NCBI GenBank assembly: GCA_052386745.1 | Contig: JBQTJW010000022.1 | Location: 1 to 64,000, forward strand | Direction: 5' to 3' | Length of the DNA stretch: 64,000 bases | DNA from: Panacagrimonas sp052386745 | GTDB lineage: Bacteria; Pseudomonadota; Gammaproteobacteria; Nevskiales; Nevskiaceae | Part shown: piece after piece, positions 34,202 through 43,215 of the stretch | How the letters are laid out: every line of letters begins with the position of its first letter | How positions within the stretch are numbered: position 1 is the stretch's first letter | The notes under the pieces: model-generated | What the model was told of the DNA's origin: nothing | The model's database searches: none | Seen by the model: only the letters and a program-made list of their open reading frames with translations | Program-made: the position numbers and the translations under genes

Positions 34202-35113
34202 TTGAAACCCTCAATCGCCGTACTGATCCCCTGCTACAACGAGGCCGCAACGATCGAGCAGGTGGTCTCCGATTTCCGGGAGGCGTTGCCGGCCGCCGCC
34301 GTCTATGTTTACGACAACAACTCCACCGACGACACCGCCGCCCGTGCGCGGGCCGCTGGGGCCATCGTTCGGTCGGAACACCGGCAGGGCAAGGGCCACG
34401 TGGTGCGGAGAATGCTGGCCGACGTGCGGGCGCAGTACTACGTGATCGTTGACGGCGACGCGACGTATCACGCGCCGTCCGCTCAGCTCATGCTGGACCT
34501 GCTGGTCGATTACCAATTTGACCTGGTCAATGGCCGGCGGATGAGCGACGAGCTGACCGCCTTCCGTCCTGGTCATCGTTTCGGCAACCGGTTGTTTTCA
34601 AGCCTCATTGCCCGTCTGTTCGGGCGAGACATCGGTGATGTCTTGTCGGGCTACAAGGTCATGAGCCGCCGGTTCGTGAAGTCGTTTCCCGTCTATTCCG
34701 GTGGCTTCGAGATCGAGACTGAACTGGCGGTGCACGCGCTGACGCTCGGGGTGCCGATGACCGAGGTGGAAACACCGTACCGGATGCGCCCTTCGGGGTC
34801 GTCAAGCAAGCTCAGGGCGATACCCGACGGATTGAAAATACTTCGGGCCATCGCGAGGCTGCTCAAGGAGGAGCGCCCCTTGATGTTCTTCGGCGTGGTC
34901 GCGACCCTGCTATCGCTGGTCTCCCTGATCCTCGCAGCTCCTCTGTTCGTGGAGTTTGCACAAACTGGCTACGTGCCCAGAGTGCCAACCGCGGTGCTGT
35001 GTACCGGCACGATGGTGGTGGCCATGCTGGCAGCGACCGGTGGAGTCGTTCTTGAATCGGTCAAGCGCGGCCAGCGAGAGATCAAGCGCCTGCTTTACCT
35101 GCAAAGCCGTTGA
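34202..35113 (+). CDS. GT2 glycosyltransferase, polyprenyl-phosphate sugar synthase type
   Basis: 303 residues from a TTG with a GGAG box six bases upstream. GT-A fold: AVLIPCYNEAATIEQVV, YVYDNNSTDDT, and the metal-binding DxD in YVIVDGDATYHAPS; SGYKVMSRRFVKSFP and GGFEIETELAVHA are typical of DPM1/ArnC-like enzymes that load a sugar onto polyprenyl phosphate. Two C-terminal membrane helices (about 225-247 and 262-285). The open frame extends 58 codons upstream without similarity. The other genes of this pathway lie divergently upstream. Confidence 0.85.
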   Translation: MKPSIAVLIPCYNEAATIEQVVSDFREALPAAAVYVYDNNSTDDTAARARAAGAIVRSEHRQGKGHVVRRMLADVRAQYYVIVDGDATYHAPSAQLMLDLLVDYQFDLVNGRRMSDELTAFRPGHRFGNRLFSSLIARLFGRDIGDVLSGYKVMSRRFVKSFPVYSGGFEIETELAVHALTLGVPMTEVETPYRMRPSGSSSKLRAIPDGLKILRAIARLLKEERPLMFFGVVATLLSLVSLILAAPLFVEFAQTGYVPRVPTAVLCTGTMVVAMLAATGGVVLESVKRGQREIKRLLYLQSR

Positions 35114-35573
35114 TTCAATGCGGACCTCGAGGGTTGGCCGTGGCCAGCCACTCGGCCGCAACCGGTGCGTTCTCAAAATGACGGGTGGAAGCGGCTTTTC
35201 GAGCGCAGAGTGACGACTATGCCCGGAACCAGCGATGGACCTCAGTTTTCCGGGCATGCGAGCGCCACTTGTGCGAGTGCTTCCGGGCTGCGCAGCAAAA
35301 TCCCCTCGCCATTGCTGCCGGAACCGCGGATTTGGCTGGCTGATCGGCGGTCAACATTCGCCGGATCCCGAATACAGGTTCCTGCACAGTGCCGGGAACT
35401 TGACGCAAGGATCACCGGTAGCACCGGCGGGACCGCCGGAAAGCCGCCGATGAGCGGTGCAAACGGCAGGATTGGGAGCTTTGACCGTCTTCGGCCCGGC
35501 TCCCAAGATACCTCCACTGGCTCCACCGGCCAGATTCACCACCGAAATCACTGTCATTCACTGGAGTTATCCC
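35114..35573. other. Intergenic region upstream of flp
   Basis: 460 bases without a credible gene. A 10-bp inverted repeat (ATGCCCGGAA at 35219-35228, complement at 35248-35257) may form a stem-loop behind the GT2 gene or act in regulation. The flp promoter must lie here; no sigma-54-type GG-N10-GC element or convincing sigma-70 boxes stand out. The start of flp is preceded by GGAG at 35562-35565. Confidence 0.45.
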
Positions 35574-35744
35574 ATGTTCAAGAAAATCATTGCACGTCAC
35601 CAGGAAGGCGCCAGCGCCATCGAGTACGCCCTGATCGCGGGTCTGATTGCTCTGGCCATCATTCTCGGCGCCGGTGCTTTGGGTACCGGACTCAGCACCA
35701 AGTTCAACGCCATCGATACTGAAGTTCAAAACGCTGGCACGTAA
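35574..35744 (+). CDS. flp: Flp/Tad major pilin
   Basis: 56-residue type IVb prepilin: short basic leader MFKKIIARHQEG, then ASAIEYALIAGLIALAII with the Glu+5 and Tyr+6 residues after the Gly-Ala cleavage site, and a short polar C-terminus. Needs a TadV-type prepilin peptidase, which is not encoded in the window. Followed by a strong hairpin before cpaB, consistent with higher transcript level of the pilin than of the machinery. Confidence 0.95.
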   Translation: MFKKIIARHQEGASAIEYALIAGLIALAIILGAGALGTGLSTKFNAIDTEVQNAGT

Positions 35745-35788
35745 GAAGTCTGGTAAGGGCGGATGTAGATCAAGGACTCTTATCAAAC

Positions 35789-35817
35789 AAAGTTGCCCGG
35801 GATGACCGGGCAACTTT
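35789..35817 (+). terminator. Strong hairpin between flp and cpaB
   Basis: A perfect 12-bp stem (AAAGTTGCCCGG, 35789-35800, complement 35806-35817) with loop GATGA starts 45 bases after the flp stop. Only three T end the right arm, so it may be a partial terminator or a 3'-end stabiliser. Confidence 0.6.
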
Positions 35818-36009
35818 GCCGGTTTGAAAGATGGCAATTTGGGGTGGGCGAGTATCTACACACCCAACCCAGCCCGGCGCAGAACGTTTTTATGTCGGTT
35901 TGTCGTGACGTAGTTTGACGATGCCCCGGCCCATTCTCCGGGGAACCGGTAAGGCCGATACTGGCGGGCCAACCGGGGGCAGCACAGGCGTTGGACATCA
36001 GGGGAACCC

Positions 36010-37026
36010 ATGAGCAGCAAAGCCGCAAAGATCATCGCCGCCATCGCCGTGCTGCTGACGGTGATCCTGGCCATGGTGGGGTACCGCGTCAGCCGGACGT
36101 TTGCCGAAGACGCGCAGACGGCTGCCAGCGTGGTGAAGCCGGAGTCGGCCGTCGAGCAGGCCGCGCCCAAGTTGCTGGCGGTGGTGGCGGCCCGGCCGCT
36201 CGCGGCCTATCACAAGATCGACAAGGATTCGGTGCAGCTGGTGGAAGTGGCCATTGCCCCCACCGACTACTTCACCAGCGTGGACCAGGTCATTGGCAAG
36301 GAGCCGCTGACCGACATTGACAGCGGCGCGCCCATCACCGGGCGTTACTTTGCCCAGGGCAACCCCCTGGCCAAGGCCATACCGCCGGGTTTCCAGGCGG
36401 TGTCGGTGGATATCAGCGACGTGATCGCCGTGGGCGGATTCGTGCGCCCGGGTGACGTGGTGGATGTGCTCATCTACCTCAAGGGCACCCAGGACGTGCA
36501 GGAAGTGCAGGCCCGCGTGCTGCTCAGGAGCGTGCGCGTGCTGGCCTACGAGGACCTGATCACCGAGCGCCCGGAAGGGCTCAAGGAAGAAGAGAAAGCC
36601 AACCGCGCCAACGAAAACCGCCGCACGCGCACCGCGGTGCTGGCCGTGCCCCTGGCCGACACCACGCGCCTGATGCTCGGCGCCAGCATCGGCGATCTCC
36701 GCCTGGCCCTGCATGGCCTGAAGCCGGAGGAACAGGTGGTGGCGCTCAACGCGGGCGACCCGGCGACTTCCACGTCACCCGCGACGGGTGCTGGGGGCAC
36801 GCCGGAAGCCACCCCGGCAGCTGCCGCGCTGCCCATCAGCGACGCCGCGCTCAACGAGGCCGCGCGCAAGCTCGAAGCCGACAAGACACCGCCGCGACGG
36901 ATCACGCCGGACAAGATCATCACCGCCGAGCAGCTGGGTTACATCGAGCCGCCGCCGGGCAAGAAGGTGGTGCGCCAGCAGGTGTACGTGTACCGGTCTT
37001 CCACCATGGAAACGGTCACGCCCTAG
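36010..37026 (+). CDS. cpaB: Tad pilus assembly protein CpaB/RcpC
   Basis: 338 residues: an N-terminal membrane anchor (AAKIIAAIAVLLTVILAMVG), a SAF-like domain (RPLAAYHKIDKDSVQL, GAPITGRYFAQ), and the RcpC segment (VSVDISDVIAVGGFVRPGDV, DVLIYL). The C-terminal 100 residues are Ala/Pro/Thr-rich and proline-spaced, likely extended in the periplasm, with YIEPPPGKKVVRQQVYVYR at the end. AGGGGAACCC precedes the ATG. First gene of the machinery after flp. Confidence 0.92.
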   Translation: MSSKAAKIIAAIAVLLTVILAMVGYRVSRTFAEDAQTAASVVKPESAVEQAAPKLLAVVAARPLAAYHKIDKDSVQLVEVAIAPTDYFTSVDQVIGKEPLTDIDSGAPITGRYFAQGNPLAKAIPPGFQAVSVDISDVIAVGGFVRPGDVVDVLIYLKGTQDVQEVQARVLLRSVRVLAYEDLITERPEGLKEEEKANRANENRRTRTAVLAVPLADTTRLMLGASIGDLRLALHGLKPEEQVVALNAGDPATSTSPATGAGGTPEATPAAAALPISDAALNEAARKLEADKTPPRRITPDKIITAEQLGYIEPPPGKKVVRQQVYVYRSSTMETVTP

Positions 37027-37121
37027 CGGCACTGGCAGGTTGTTCAGGCAGCAGGTGTCGCCATCCGGCGGCGTGTATTCGAGACAGCAAGAGCGGATCG
37101 ACAAGGTTGGGCGCCGAATCA

Positions 37122-38483
37122 ATGAACATCACCCAGGGACCGTGGTACCGTCGCAATCGCCTGCAGATGACGCTGGCAGGCGCCCTTGCCTGGGGGCTGG
37201 CGGGACTGCTGCTGCACCCGGCACCCGCGCGTGCCGTGGACGCCGTGGCGGCCATGCAGACGCTGAGCGTGGAAACGGGCACCCAGAAGCTGCTGCGTGA
37301 GTCGGGCGGGGTCTCCCGGGTGGCGGTGGGTGATCCGACCATCGCGGACGTGAACGTCATCAATGCCCGCGACGTGCTGGTGTCGGGCAAGAAGCAGGGC
37401 ATCACCAGCCTGATGGTGTGGCCGCGCAACGGCATCCGGCCCACGGAGTACCGGGTGCGCGTGGTGGCGGTCAAGGACCTGGAAAAGGTGGCCAAGGTCG
37501 ATCCGGAATTTTCCCAGGCCACCATCGAGCGCGGGACCAGCGTGGCCGGGAAGCTGCCCAACCTGCTGGCCTATCGCCGGGCCAGGCAGGCGGCACTGCC
37601 AGCCGCCGAAGGGGCGGTGAGCGACGAGAGCGTGGTGGAAGGCGAGTTCCAGGTGCTGACGACCATCAAGATTGCGGAGGTCAACAAGACCACGCTGAAA
37701 CAGTTTGGCGCCGGGCTCACCTACGGGCGCACAGGGCAGGACGGCAATATCAATTTCAACTCGCCGACCGCGCCCACGAGCGTGCTGGCCAATGCGTTCA
37801 ATCTCATCTTCAGCCCGCATGACATCGGCAACAACGAGACCATCGGCGGAATCCTGAGCATCCTGGAAAGCAAGGGACTGGTGCGGGTGCTGGCCGAGCC
37901 CAGCCTGACCGTCACCAGCGGTCAGACCGCGTCGTTCCTGGCGGGCGGCGAGTTTCCGGTCCCGGTCAGCCAGGGCGGGCAGGGGGCGTCGATCTCGGTG
38001 GAATACAAGGAGTTCGGCGTCCGCCTGTCGCTGACGCCCACCGTGCTGGCCGCCAACCGGATCGGGCTCAAGGTGGCACCCGAAGTGAGCGACCTGGATT
38101 TCAGTGCCGGCATCCAGGTGGGCGGTGTATCGGTCCCGGCCCTGACGGTCAGGCGAACCCAAACCGCGGTCGAGCTGGGCGACGGCGAAACCTTCGTCAT
38201 CTCCGGGCTGGTGAGCAACAACCTGTCCGCCAACGTCGACAAGGTGCCCTGGCTGGGCGACATCCCGATTCTGGGCGCGTTCTTCCGGTCGGTGAGAAAC
38301 GAGCGCAAGGAAAAAGAACTCATCATGGTGGTCACGCCGCACCTGGTGCGCCCGTTGGCTCGCACCGCCGCCCTGCCGCCCTTGCCGGGGCAGAAGTACG
38401 ACGACTACCGCCCCGGTTTCGGCCACCTCATCTTTGGTGAAAAGGGTGACTTCGAAATGACCGAGTCCGGATTCAGCAAATGA
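37122..38483 (+). CDS. cpaC: Tad outer-membrane secretin CpaC/RcpA
   Basis: 453 residues. A signal peptide ends near PARA; an N-terminal pilotin/BON-like part (QKLLRESGGVSRVAVGDPTI, GKKQGITSLMVWP) is followed by the secretin core: VRVLAEPSLTVTSGQTASFL, GGEFPVPVSQ, FGVRLSLTPTVLAANRIGL and VPWLGDIPILGAFFRS. Forms the outer-membrane pore for the Flp pilus. ATG at 37122 chosen; a TTG five codons earlier is possible. No RcpB/CpaD gene follows. Confidence 0.93.
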   Translation: MNITQGPWYRRNRLQMTLAGALAWGLAGLLLHPAPARAVDAVAAMQTLSVETGTQKLLRESGGVSRVAVGDPTIADVNVINARDVLVSGKKQGITSLMVWPRNGIRPTEYRVRVVAVKDLEKVAKVDPEFSQATIERGTSVAGKLPNLLAYRRARQAALPAAEGAVSDESVVEGEFQVLTTIKIAEVNKTTLKQFGAGLTYGRTGQDGNINFNSPTAPTSVLANAFNLIFSPHDIGNNETIGGILSILESKGLVRVLAEPSLTVTSGQTASFLAGGEFPVPVSQGGQGASISVEYKEFGVRLSLTPTVLAANRIGLKVAPEVSDLDFSAGIQVGGVSVPALTVRRTQTAVELGDGETFVISGLVSNNLSANVDKVPWLGDIPILGAFFRSVRNERKEKELIMVVTPHLVRPLARTAALPPLPGQKYDDYRPGFGHLIFGEKGDFEMTESGFSK

Positions 38484-38839
38484 GCGGGCGGGCGGCAGGG
38501 GGAGCGACGGGTTTCCTTTGCAAGCCGCCTCGCCCGGACTGAATTTGTTGGAGAATCGCCGCCGCGGACCCGCTTCCGCCGGCAGCTGACATCGGGACCA
38601 GCCTTCGGAACGCGGAGCCTCCAGCAACCGGATTGGACATGAACCCCATCGAGCACCCCCAGCGAGCACCCGTCGCGGTCGCATTCCCGCTCCCGCGGGC
38701 GTCGAGGCACCGCACCGCAAACGGTCCCCGGACCGCGCGGGAAGCCCGCCGTCGCGGGCGGGAACCAGCGGCTGACGGCGCGTGCCCATCCGGGCCAACA
38801 TAACGACAAAGCACCAACAGTCCCCGCCCCGGAGAGTTC
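38484..38839. other. Intergenic region between cpaC and cpaE
   Basis: 356 bases, unusual inside an otherwise tight Tad operon. A 54-codon ORF at 38639-38803 is very Arg/Pro-rich without family features and is not called. Several short GC-rich inverted repeats are present (for example CGCGGGAAGCCCGCCGTCGC area, 38734-38760), which might form structure or hold a second promoter for cpaE onward. Confidence 0.4.
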
Positions 38840-40015
38840 GTGAAAACCCAGGCCCTCGTCGTCAGCGACGATCCGGTTTACCTCAGCTGGCTGCAGAAGT
38901 CGGTTCCGGGGATCGACTTTTCGCGCGTGCGGCCGAACGAGGCCGACGATCCGCTTTCACGAAACCTGGCGGGCGGGCGCATCGACGTGGTTTTTGTGCA
39001 GTTTGCTGCCGACAACCTGGACGCGCGCGCGGCGATGGTGGAGCGCCTGGTGGAGCGTTACCCCGGCATCGCGGTGGCCGGCATCAGCGACGAAGACGAT
39101 CCGCCCACGGAGCGGGCGGCGATCCGGGCCGGCGCACGCGATTTCCTGGTGCTGAGGCGGGACGCCGACAACGCCGCCAGTCTCATCTCACGCATGCTCA
39201 AGCGGGCGGCACCCCCGCCGGTGGCAGAGCGGACCCAGCAACGGACGCTGGCCGTGATGGGCCCTTACCCGCATGAAAGCATTGCCTTTCTGGCCGAGCA
39301 CGTGGCGCTGGCCAGCGCCGAGAAGCTCGCACCCGGCCAGCGCACGCTGCTGATCGACCTCGCGGCCCCCTACGGCGGAGCGGCGGCGTTCCTGAACCTG
39401 GAAACGCCCTACGGCGTGCTGGATGCCCTGCAGGACGTGCACCGCTTCGACGCCACGCTGATCGACTCCACCTTTCCCAAGCACCGGAGCGGCGTCTACG
39501 TGCTGGGCCTGCAGGAGGATCTCAACGGCCCGCCGCACCTGGACGAGGACGAGCTGCTCAAACTGCTCAACGTGGCGAGCGAGCACTTCGCCTGCACTGT
39601 CGTTGCCATCGATGGGCACAAGCCGGTGTCCGCGCTCGGCGCGGTGTGCTCGCGAGCCGACCGCTCGATGGTGGTGACGGAGCAGTCCATCCTGCAGTCG
39701 CGGCATGTGAAGCACTTTCTGCGGGCGATGCGGGCGGAGCAATGCCCGATGGAAGGGGTGGGCCTGGTGGTGGACAACTACCGCAAGCGCCTGAGCCTGG
39801 ACCCGCAGAAGCTGGCCGAAACCTTCGGCATTCCACTGCTCGCCTCGCTCGCCACGCAGCCCGCCGACCGCCTGCAGGCAATGAACACGGGCAGCCCGCT
39901 CTTCACGGTGGCCCCGCGTGACGAGTACTGCGCCGGCGTGCGTGCGCTCCTGGCCAAGGTTACGGGGACGGACGTGCCCCGGGCCGGCGGGCTGCTCGGC
40001 AAGCTGTTTTCCTGA
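38840..40015 (+). CDS. cpaE: Tad pilus localisation protein CpaE/TadZ, degenerate ATPase
   Basis: 391 residues, GTG start with GGAG five bases upstream. N-terminal receiver-like domain (about 1-125; KTQALVVSDDPVYLSWLQKS, RAAIRAGARDFLVL) and a ParA/MinD-like domain (about 135-370; TLLIDLAAPYGGAAAFLNL, SRADRSMVVTEQSI, GLVVDNYRKRL). The expected KGGxGKT-type loop is replaced by AVMGPYPHESIAF, so ATP binding is doubtful. TadZ positions the machinery at the pole in other bacteria. Followed closely by cpaF. Confidence 0.88.
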   Translation: MKTQALVVSDDPVYLSWLQKSVPGIDFSRVRPNEADDPLSRNLAGGRIDVVFVQFAADNLDARAAMVERLVERYPGIAVAGISDEDDPPTERAAIRAGARDFLVLRRDADNAASLISRMLKRAAPPPVAERTQQRTLAVMGPYPHESIAFLAEHVALASAEKLAPGQRTLLIDLAAPYGGAAAFLNLETPYGVLDALQDVHRFDATLIDSTFPKHRSGVYVLGLQEDLNGPPHLDEDELLKLLNVASEHFACTVVAIDGHKPVSALGAVCSRADRSMVVTEQSILQSRHVKHFLRAMRAEQCPMEGVGLVVDNYRKRLSLDPQKLAETFGIPLLASLATQPADRLQAMNTGSPLFTVAPRDEYCAGVRALLAKVTGTDVPRAGGLLGKLFS

Positions 40016-40109
40016 TGAACGTCCGGCCTATTCGCCATGCAGCCCACACCCCGCGGGCTGATCGGGGGCTGAGCCCGCAGCTTGGCAGGCGGTTTGCCGG
40101 GGACGGGCC

Positions 40110-41369
40110 ATGACCGCCGAACAACTGGCCCAGTTCCGCCTGAGCGAGCAGTACCAGCAGCTCAAGAGCACGCTGCACAAGAGCCTGATCGCGTACATCG
40201 ACGAACGCGGGCTGGATATCGATGGCTGGGAGCCGGCCCGGGTCGAGCGGTTCGTGAACGAGCAGGTGCGGCAGTACGTCATCCAGCAGAAGCTGCCAGT
40301 CAATTCACGCGAGACGGAAGTGCTGGCACGGGACTCCCGCGACGAGCTGATGGGCTTTGGCCCCATCCAGTCGCTGGTCGACGACGACACGGTGAACGAC
40401 ATCGTGATCAACGGGCCCTCCAAGATCTTCGTGGAGCGGGCCGGCAGGCTGTCGTTGGCGCCGGTGCGCTTCGTGGACGACCAGCACGTGATCCGCGTCA
40501 TCCAGCGCATCCTCTCGCCGCTGGGCCGGCGCGTGGACGAGTCCACCCCCATGGTCGATGCGCGCCTGCCGGACGGCTCGCGCGTGAACGCCATCATCCC
40601 GCCCATTGCGCTGGACGGGCCCTGCGTTTCCATCCGCAAGTTCCGCAAGACCGCGCTGACCACCGACCAGCTGCTGGCCTCCGGCAGCGTGTCCCGCCCG
40701 GCGCTGGATTACCTGAAATCACGGGTGGTGGGGCGCGCCAACCTGATCGTGATCGGCGGCACCGGCTCGGGCAAGACCACCTTCCTCAACATGCTGGCGC
40801 TGTGGATTCCACCCGGCGAGCGCATCGTGACGGTGGAAGACGCCGCCGAACTGCGGCTGGACCACGACCACGTGGTGCGGCTTGAAACCCGGCCGCCCAA
40901 CCTGGAAGGCGAGCGCGCGGTCACGGCGCGCGACCTGGTCCGCAACGCCCTGCGCATGCGCCCCGACCGCATCGTGGTGGGCGAAGTGCGAGGCGACGAG
41001 GTGCTGGACATGCTCCAGGCCATGAACACCGGCCACGACGGGTCCATGACCACGCTGCACGCCAACACGCCCAAGGACGCCATCCACCGCATGGAGCTGC
41101 TGGCCAGCTTCGCCGGCTTCAAGGGCAGCGATGCCTCGTTTCGCAGCCAGATTGCGGCGGCCATCCACCTGATCGTGCACGTGGCGCGCCTGCCATCGGG
41201 CGAGCGTCGCCTGATGTCGGTCGCCCAGCTCGCAGGACATGACGACCGCGGCATGATCCTGAAAGACCTGTTCCGTTACGACGTGGAGCGGCGGCTGCAT
41301 CTGGATTTGCGAGAAGGGACAGAAGGGATGGACACGAAGATTCACCCCAGCGAAGCGTCATCGCCATGA
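40110..41369 (+). CDS. cpaF: Tad secretion ATPase CpaF/TadA
   Basis: 419 residues. N-terminal helical domain, then the secretion ATPase core: IGGTGSGKTTFLN (Walker A, about 215-227), TVEDAAELRLDHDHVVRLE (Asp box), RPDRIVVGEVRGDEVLDML (Walker B) and HDGSMTTLHANTPKDA (His box). Drives both extension and, in some species, retraction of Flp pili. ATG overlaps the next gene start by four bases. Confidence 0.96.
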   Translation: MTAEQLAQFRLSEQYQQLKSTLHKSLIAYIDERGLDIDGWEPARVERFVNEQVRQYVIQQKLPVNSRETEVLARDSRDELMGFGPIQSLVDDDTVNDIVINGPSKIFVERAGRLSLAPVRFVDDQHVIRVIQRILSPLGRRVDESTPMVDARLPDGSRVNAIIPPIALDGPCVSIRKFRKTALTTDQLLASGSVSRPALDYLKSRVVGRANLIVIGGTGSGKTTFLNMLALWIPPGERIVTVEDAAELRLDHDHVVRLETRPPNLEGERAVTARDLVRNALRMRPDRIVVGEVRGDEVLDMLQAMNTGHDGSMTTLHANTPKDAIHRMELLASFAGFKGSDASFRSQIAAAIHLIVHVARLPSGERRLMSVAQLAGHDDRGMILKDLFRYDVERRLHLDLREGTEGMDTKIHPSEASSP

Positions 41370-42289
41370 TCGCGGCAATCGTCATCTTCTCGCTGGCGGT
41401 GCTCATGGCCGGGTTTGCGATCTGGCTGTTTGTGTACGCCGACCGCCGCGAGCGCAGCGACGAGATGATGGAGCGCCTGGGTGCCAGCGACGAGCCGCGC
41501 ATGCCCAAGTACCGCTCCCGGGAGTCGCAACTGGGCAACCCGGTGCTGCGTTCGGCCTGTCACCTGATCTGGCGCACCGGGTCCGACATGCAGCCGCAGA
41601 CGGTCACCAGGATCCTGCTGGTGCTCGTGGCGCTGGTTCCACTGGCGCTGTTCCTGTTCGGGTGGATGGTGGGTACGGGCGTGGTGCTGGGCGGGCTGGT
41701 GCTGGGCCTGCTGGTCCTGCGCAATCGCGCCGCTCGCCGGCGGGCGCGCATCGGCGAGCAGTTGCCGGGCTTCCTGGAGGCGGCCATGCGCGTGCTCCAG
41801 GCGGGCAACACCATGGAAGAATCCATTTCTGCCGCCGCCCAGGAGAGCGTGGACCCGCTCAGGCCACTGTTCCTGTCGGTGGGCCGCAAGGTGCGGCTGG
41901 GCGCGCCCCTGGATCAGGTGCTGGTGGAAATGGCGGACATCCACAACATCCGCAATCTCAAGGTCATTGCCCTGGCGGCTTCCATCAACCGCAAGTACGG
42001 CGGCTCGCTGCGCAACATGTTCCGCAGCCTGATCGGGGCCATCCGTGCCCGCGAGAGTGCCGCACGGGAGATGCGCGCGCTGACGGCGGAAACGCGCATT
42101 TCGGCGATTGTGCTGGCTGTCATTCCAATCGGTCTGAGCATTTACATCTATCTGCGCAACCGGCTCTACTACGTCGACATGTGGGAATCACCAAACGGCC
42201 GCTTTGCGTTGATCATGGCCGTGGTACTGCAGGTGACGGGAGTCGTGGTCATCTACCGAATGATGACCGCAACCCAGGACAACAGCTGA
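41366..42289 (+). CDS. tadB: Tad inner-membrane platform protein TadB
   Basis: 307 residues of the T2SSF family: an N-terminal helix, two central helices (about 72-112), the cytoplasmic part GEQLPGFLEAAMRVLQAGNT and SINRKYGGSLRNMFRSLI, and two C-terminal helices. Overlaps cpaF (ATGA) and tadC (TGATG). Forms the platform with TadC. Confidence 0.93.
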   Translation: MIAAIVIFSLAVLMAGFAIWLFVYADRRERSDEMMERLGASDEPRMPKYRSRESQLGNPVLRSACHLIWRTGSDMQPQTVTRILLVLVALVPLALFLFGWMVGTGVVLGGLVLGLLVLRNRAARRRARIGEQLPGFLEAAMRVLQAGNTMEESISAAAQESVDPLRPLFLSVGRKVRLGAPLDQVLVEMADIHNIRNLKVIALAASINRKYGGSLRNMFRSLIGAIRARESAAREMRALTAETRISAIVLAVIPIGLSIYIYLRNRLYYVDMWESPNGRFALIMAVVLQVTGVVVIYRMMTATQDNS

Positions 42290-43215
42290 TGTCACCGCAA
42301 ACCTTTGCCCTGCTCGTGACGGCCACCATCGCGCTGGCCGGCGCGGCCGTGATCGCGGTGATCTATTTGGCGGTAAGCGCCCGCAGTGCCGCGAGGATGG
42401 AGGACCGTCTGAATCCGGGCGTGCGCAAGCTGGAAACGGGCCGCGAGGGCGTCAAGAGCGGGGCGCTGGGTGACATCGCGGCGACAGGGCGGAAAATTGG
42501 CGAGGCGGTGGATACCAAGAATGAAAGCGCCCGACTGCTGCTCCAGGCAGGCTGGCGCGACCAGGAGCATCGGCTGGGTTATTACGCTTCGCAGTTCGTG
42601 GTACCGGTGGCTTTGCTGGGCGCTTCTTCCACGCTCTGGCTGTTCGGGTCGCCAAAGGTCACCACTCCGCAGACGATACTGATGGTCTCGGCCGCGGCCA
42701 TCATGCTTGGCCTCATCATCCCCAAGCGGGTGCTCACCATGGTGGCCGCCGGCAGGATGCGGCGGATGAAGGCGGAGATTCCCCTGTTCATCCACCTGCT
42801 GGTGCTGCTGTTCGAATCCGGCCTCTCCACTCGCCAGGCGCTGGCCAGCTTGGTTCGTGACGGCGAGGGTGTGCTCCCGGAACTGGGCAAGGAGTTCGAA
42901 CTGGTGCTTCGCAAGATGGAAGCGGGCGGCGAGAGTGACGAAGCCCTGCGTGTCCTCTCAGCATCCATCGCATTGGACGACCTGACCGGAGCAGTCGACC
43001 TGCTGCGGCAGGTGGACCGGTACGGCGGTGAAGTGCGTGATCCGCTGCTTGAACTGCTCAAGACGCTGGAAGAGCGCCGCACCCTGGACATGCGCGAAAT
43101 GGTCAACAAGATGTCGGGGCAGATGACCATCGTCATGGTCCTGTTCTTTTTCCCGGCGCTGCTGATCTTTGTCGCGGGCCCGGCGTTCCTGGGCATCATG
43201 AAGGCGCTGGGCTAG
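42289..43215 (+). CDS. tadC: Tad inner-membrane platform protein TadC
   Basis: 308 residues, T2SSF family. IPLFIHLLVLLFESGLSTRQ, VLPELGKEFELVLRKME and TLDMREMVNKMSGQMTIVMV are conserved T2SSF parts; four membrane helices. The central linker (KLETGREGVKSGALGDIAAT) is polar. Start overlaps the tadB stop; its stop abuts the tadD start. Confidence 0.93.
   Translation: MSPQTFALLVTATIALAGAAVIAVIYLAVSARSAARMEDRLNPGVRKLETGREGVKSGALGDIAATGRKIGEAVDTKNESARLLLQAGWRDQEHRLGYYASQFVVPVALLGASSTLWLFGSPKVTTPQTILMVSAAAIMLGLIIPKRVLTMVAAGRMRRMKAEIPLFIHLLVLLFESGLSTRQALASLVRDGEGVLPELGKEFELVLRKMEAGGESDEALRVLSASIALDDLTGAVDLLRQVDRYGGEVRDPLLELLKTLEERRTLDMREMVNKMSGQMTIVMVLFFFPALLIFVAGPAFLGIMKALG

Noticed and set aside
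38639..38803. 54-codon ORF between cpaC and cpaE as a possible small Tad gene
   Set aside because: Extreme Arg/Pro composition, no hydrophobic leader or pilin motif, and a weak ribosome-binding site.
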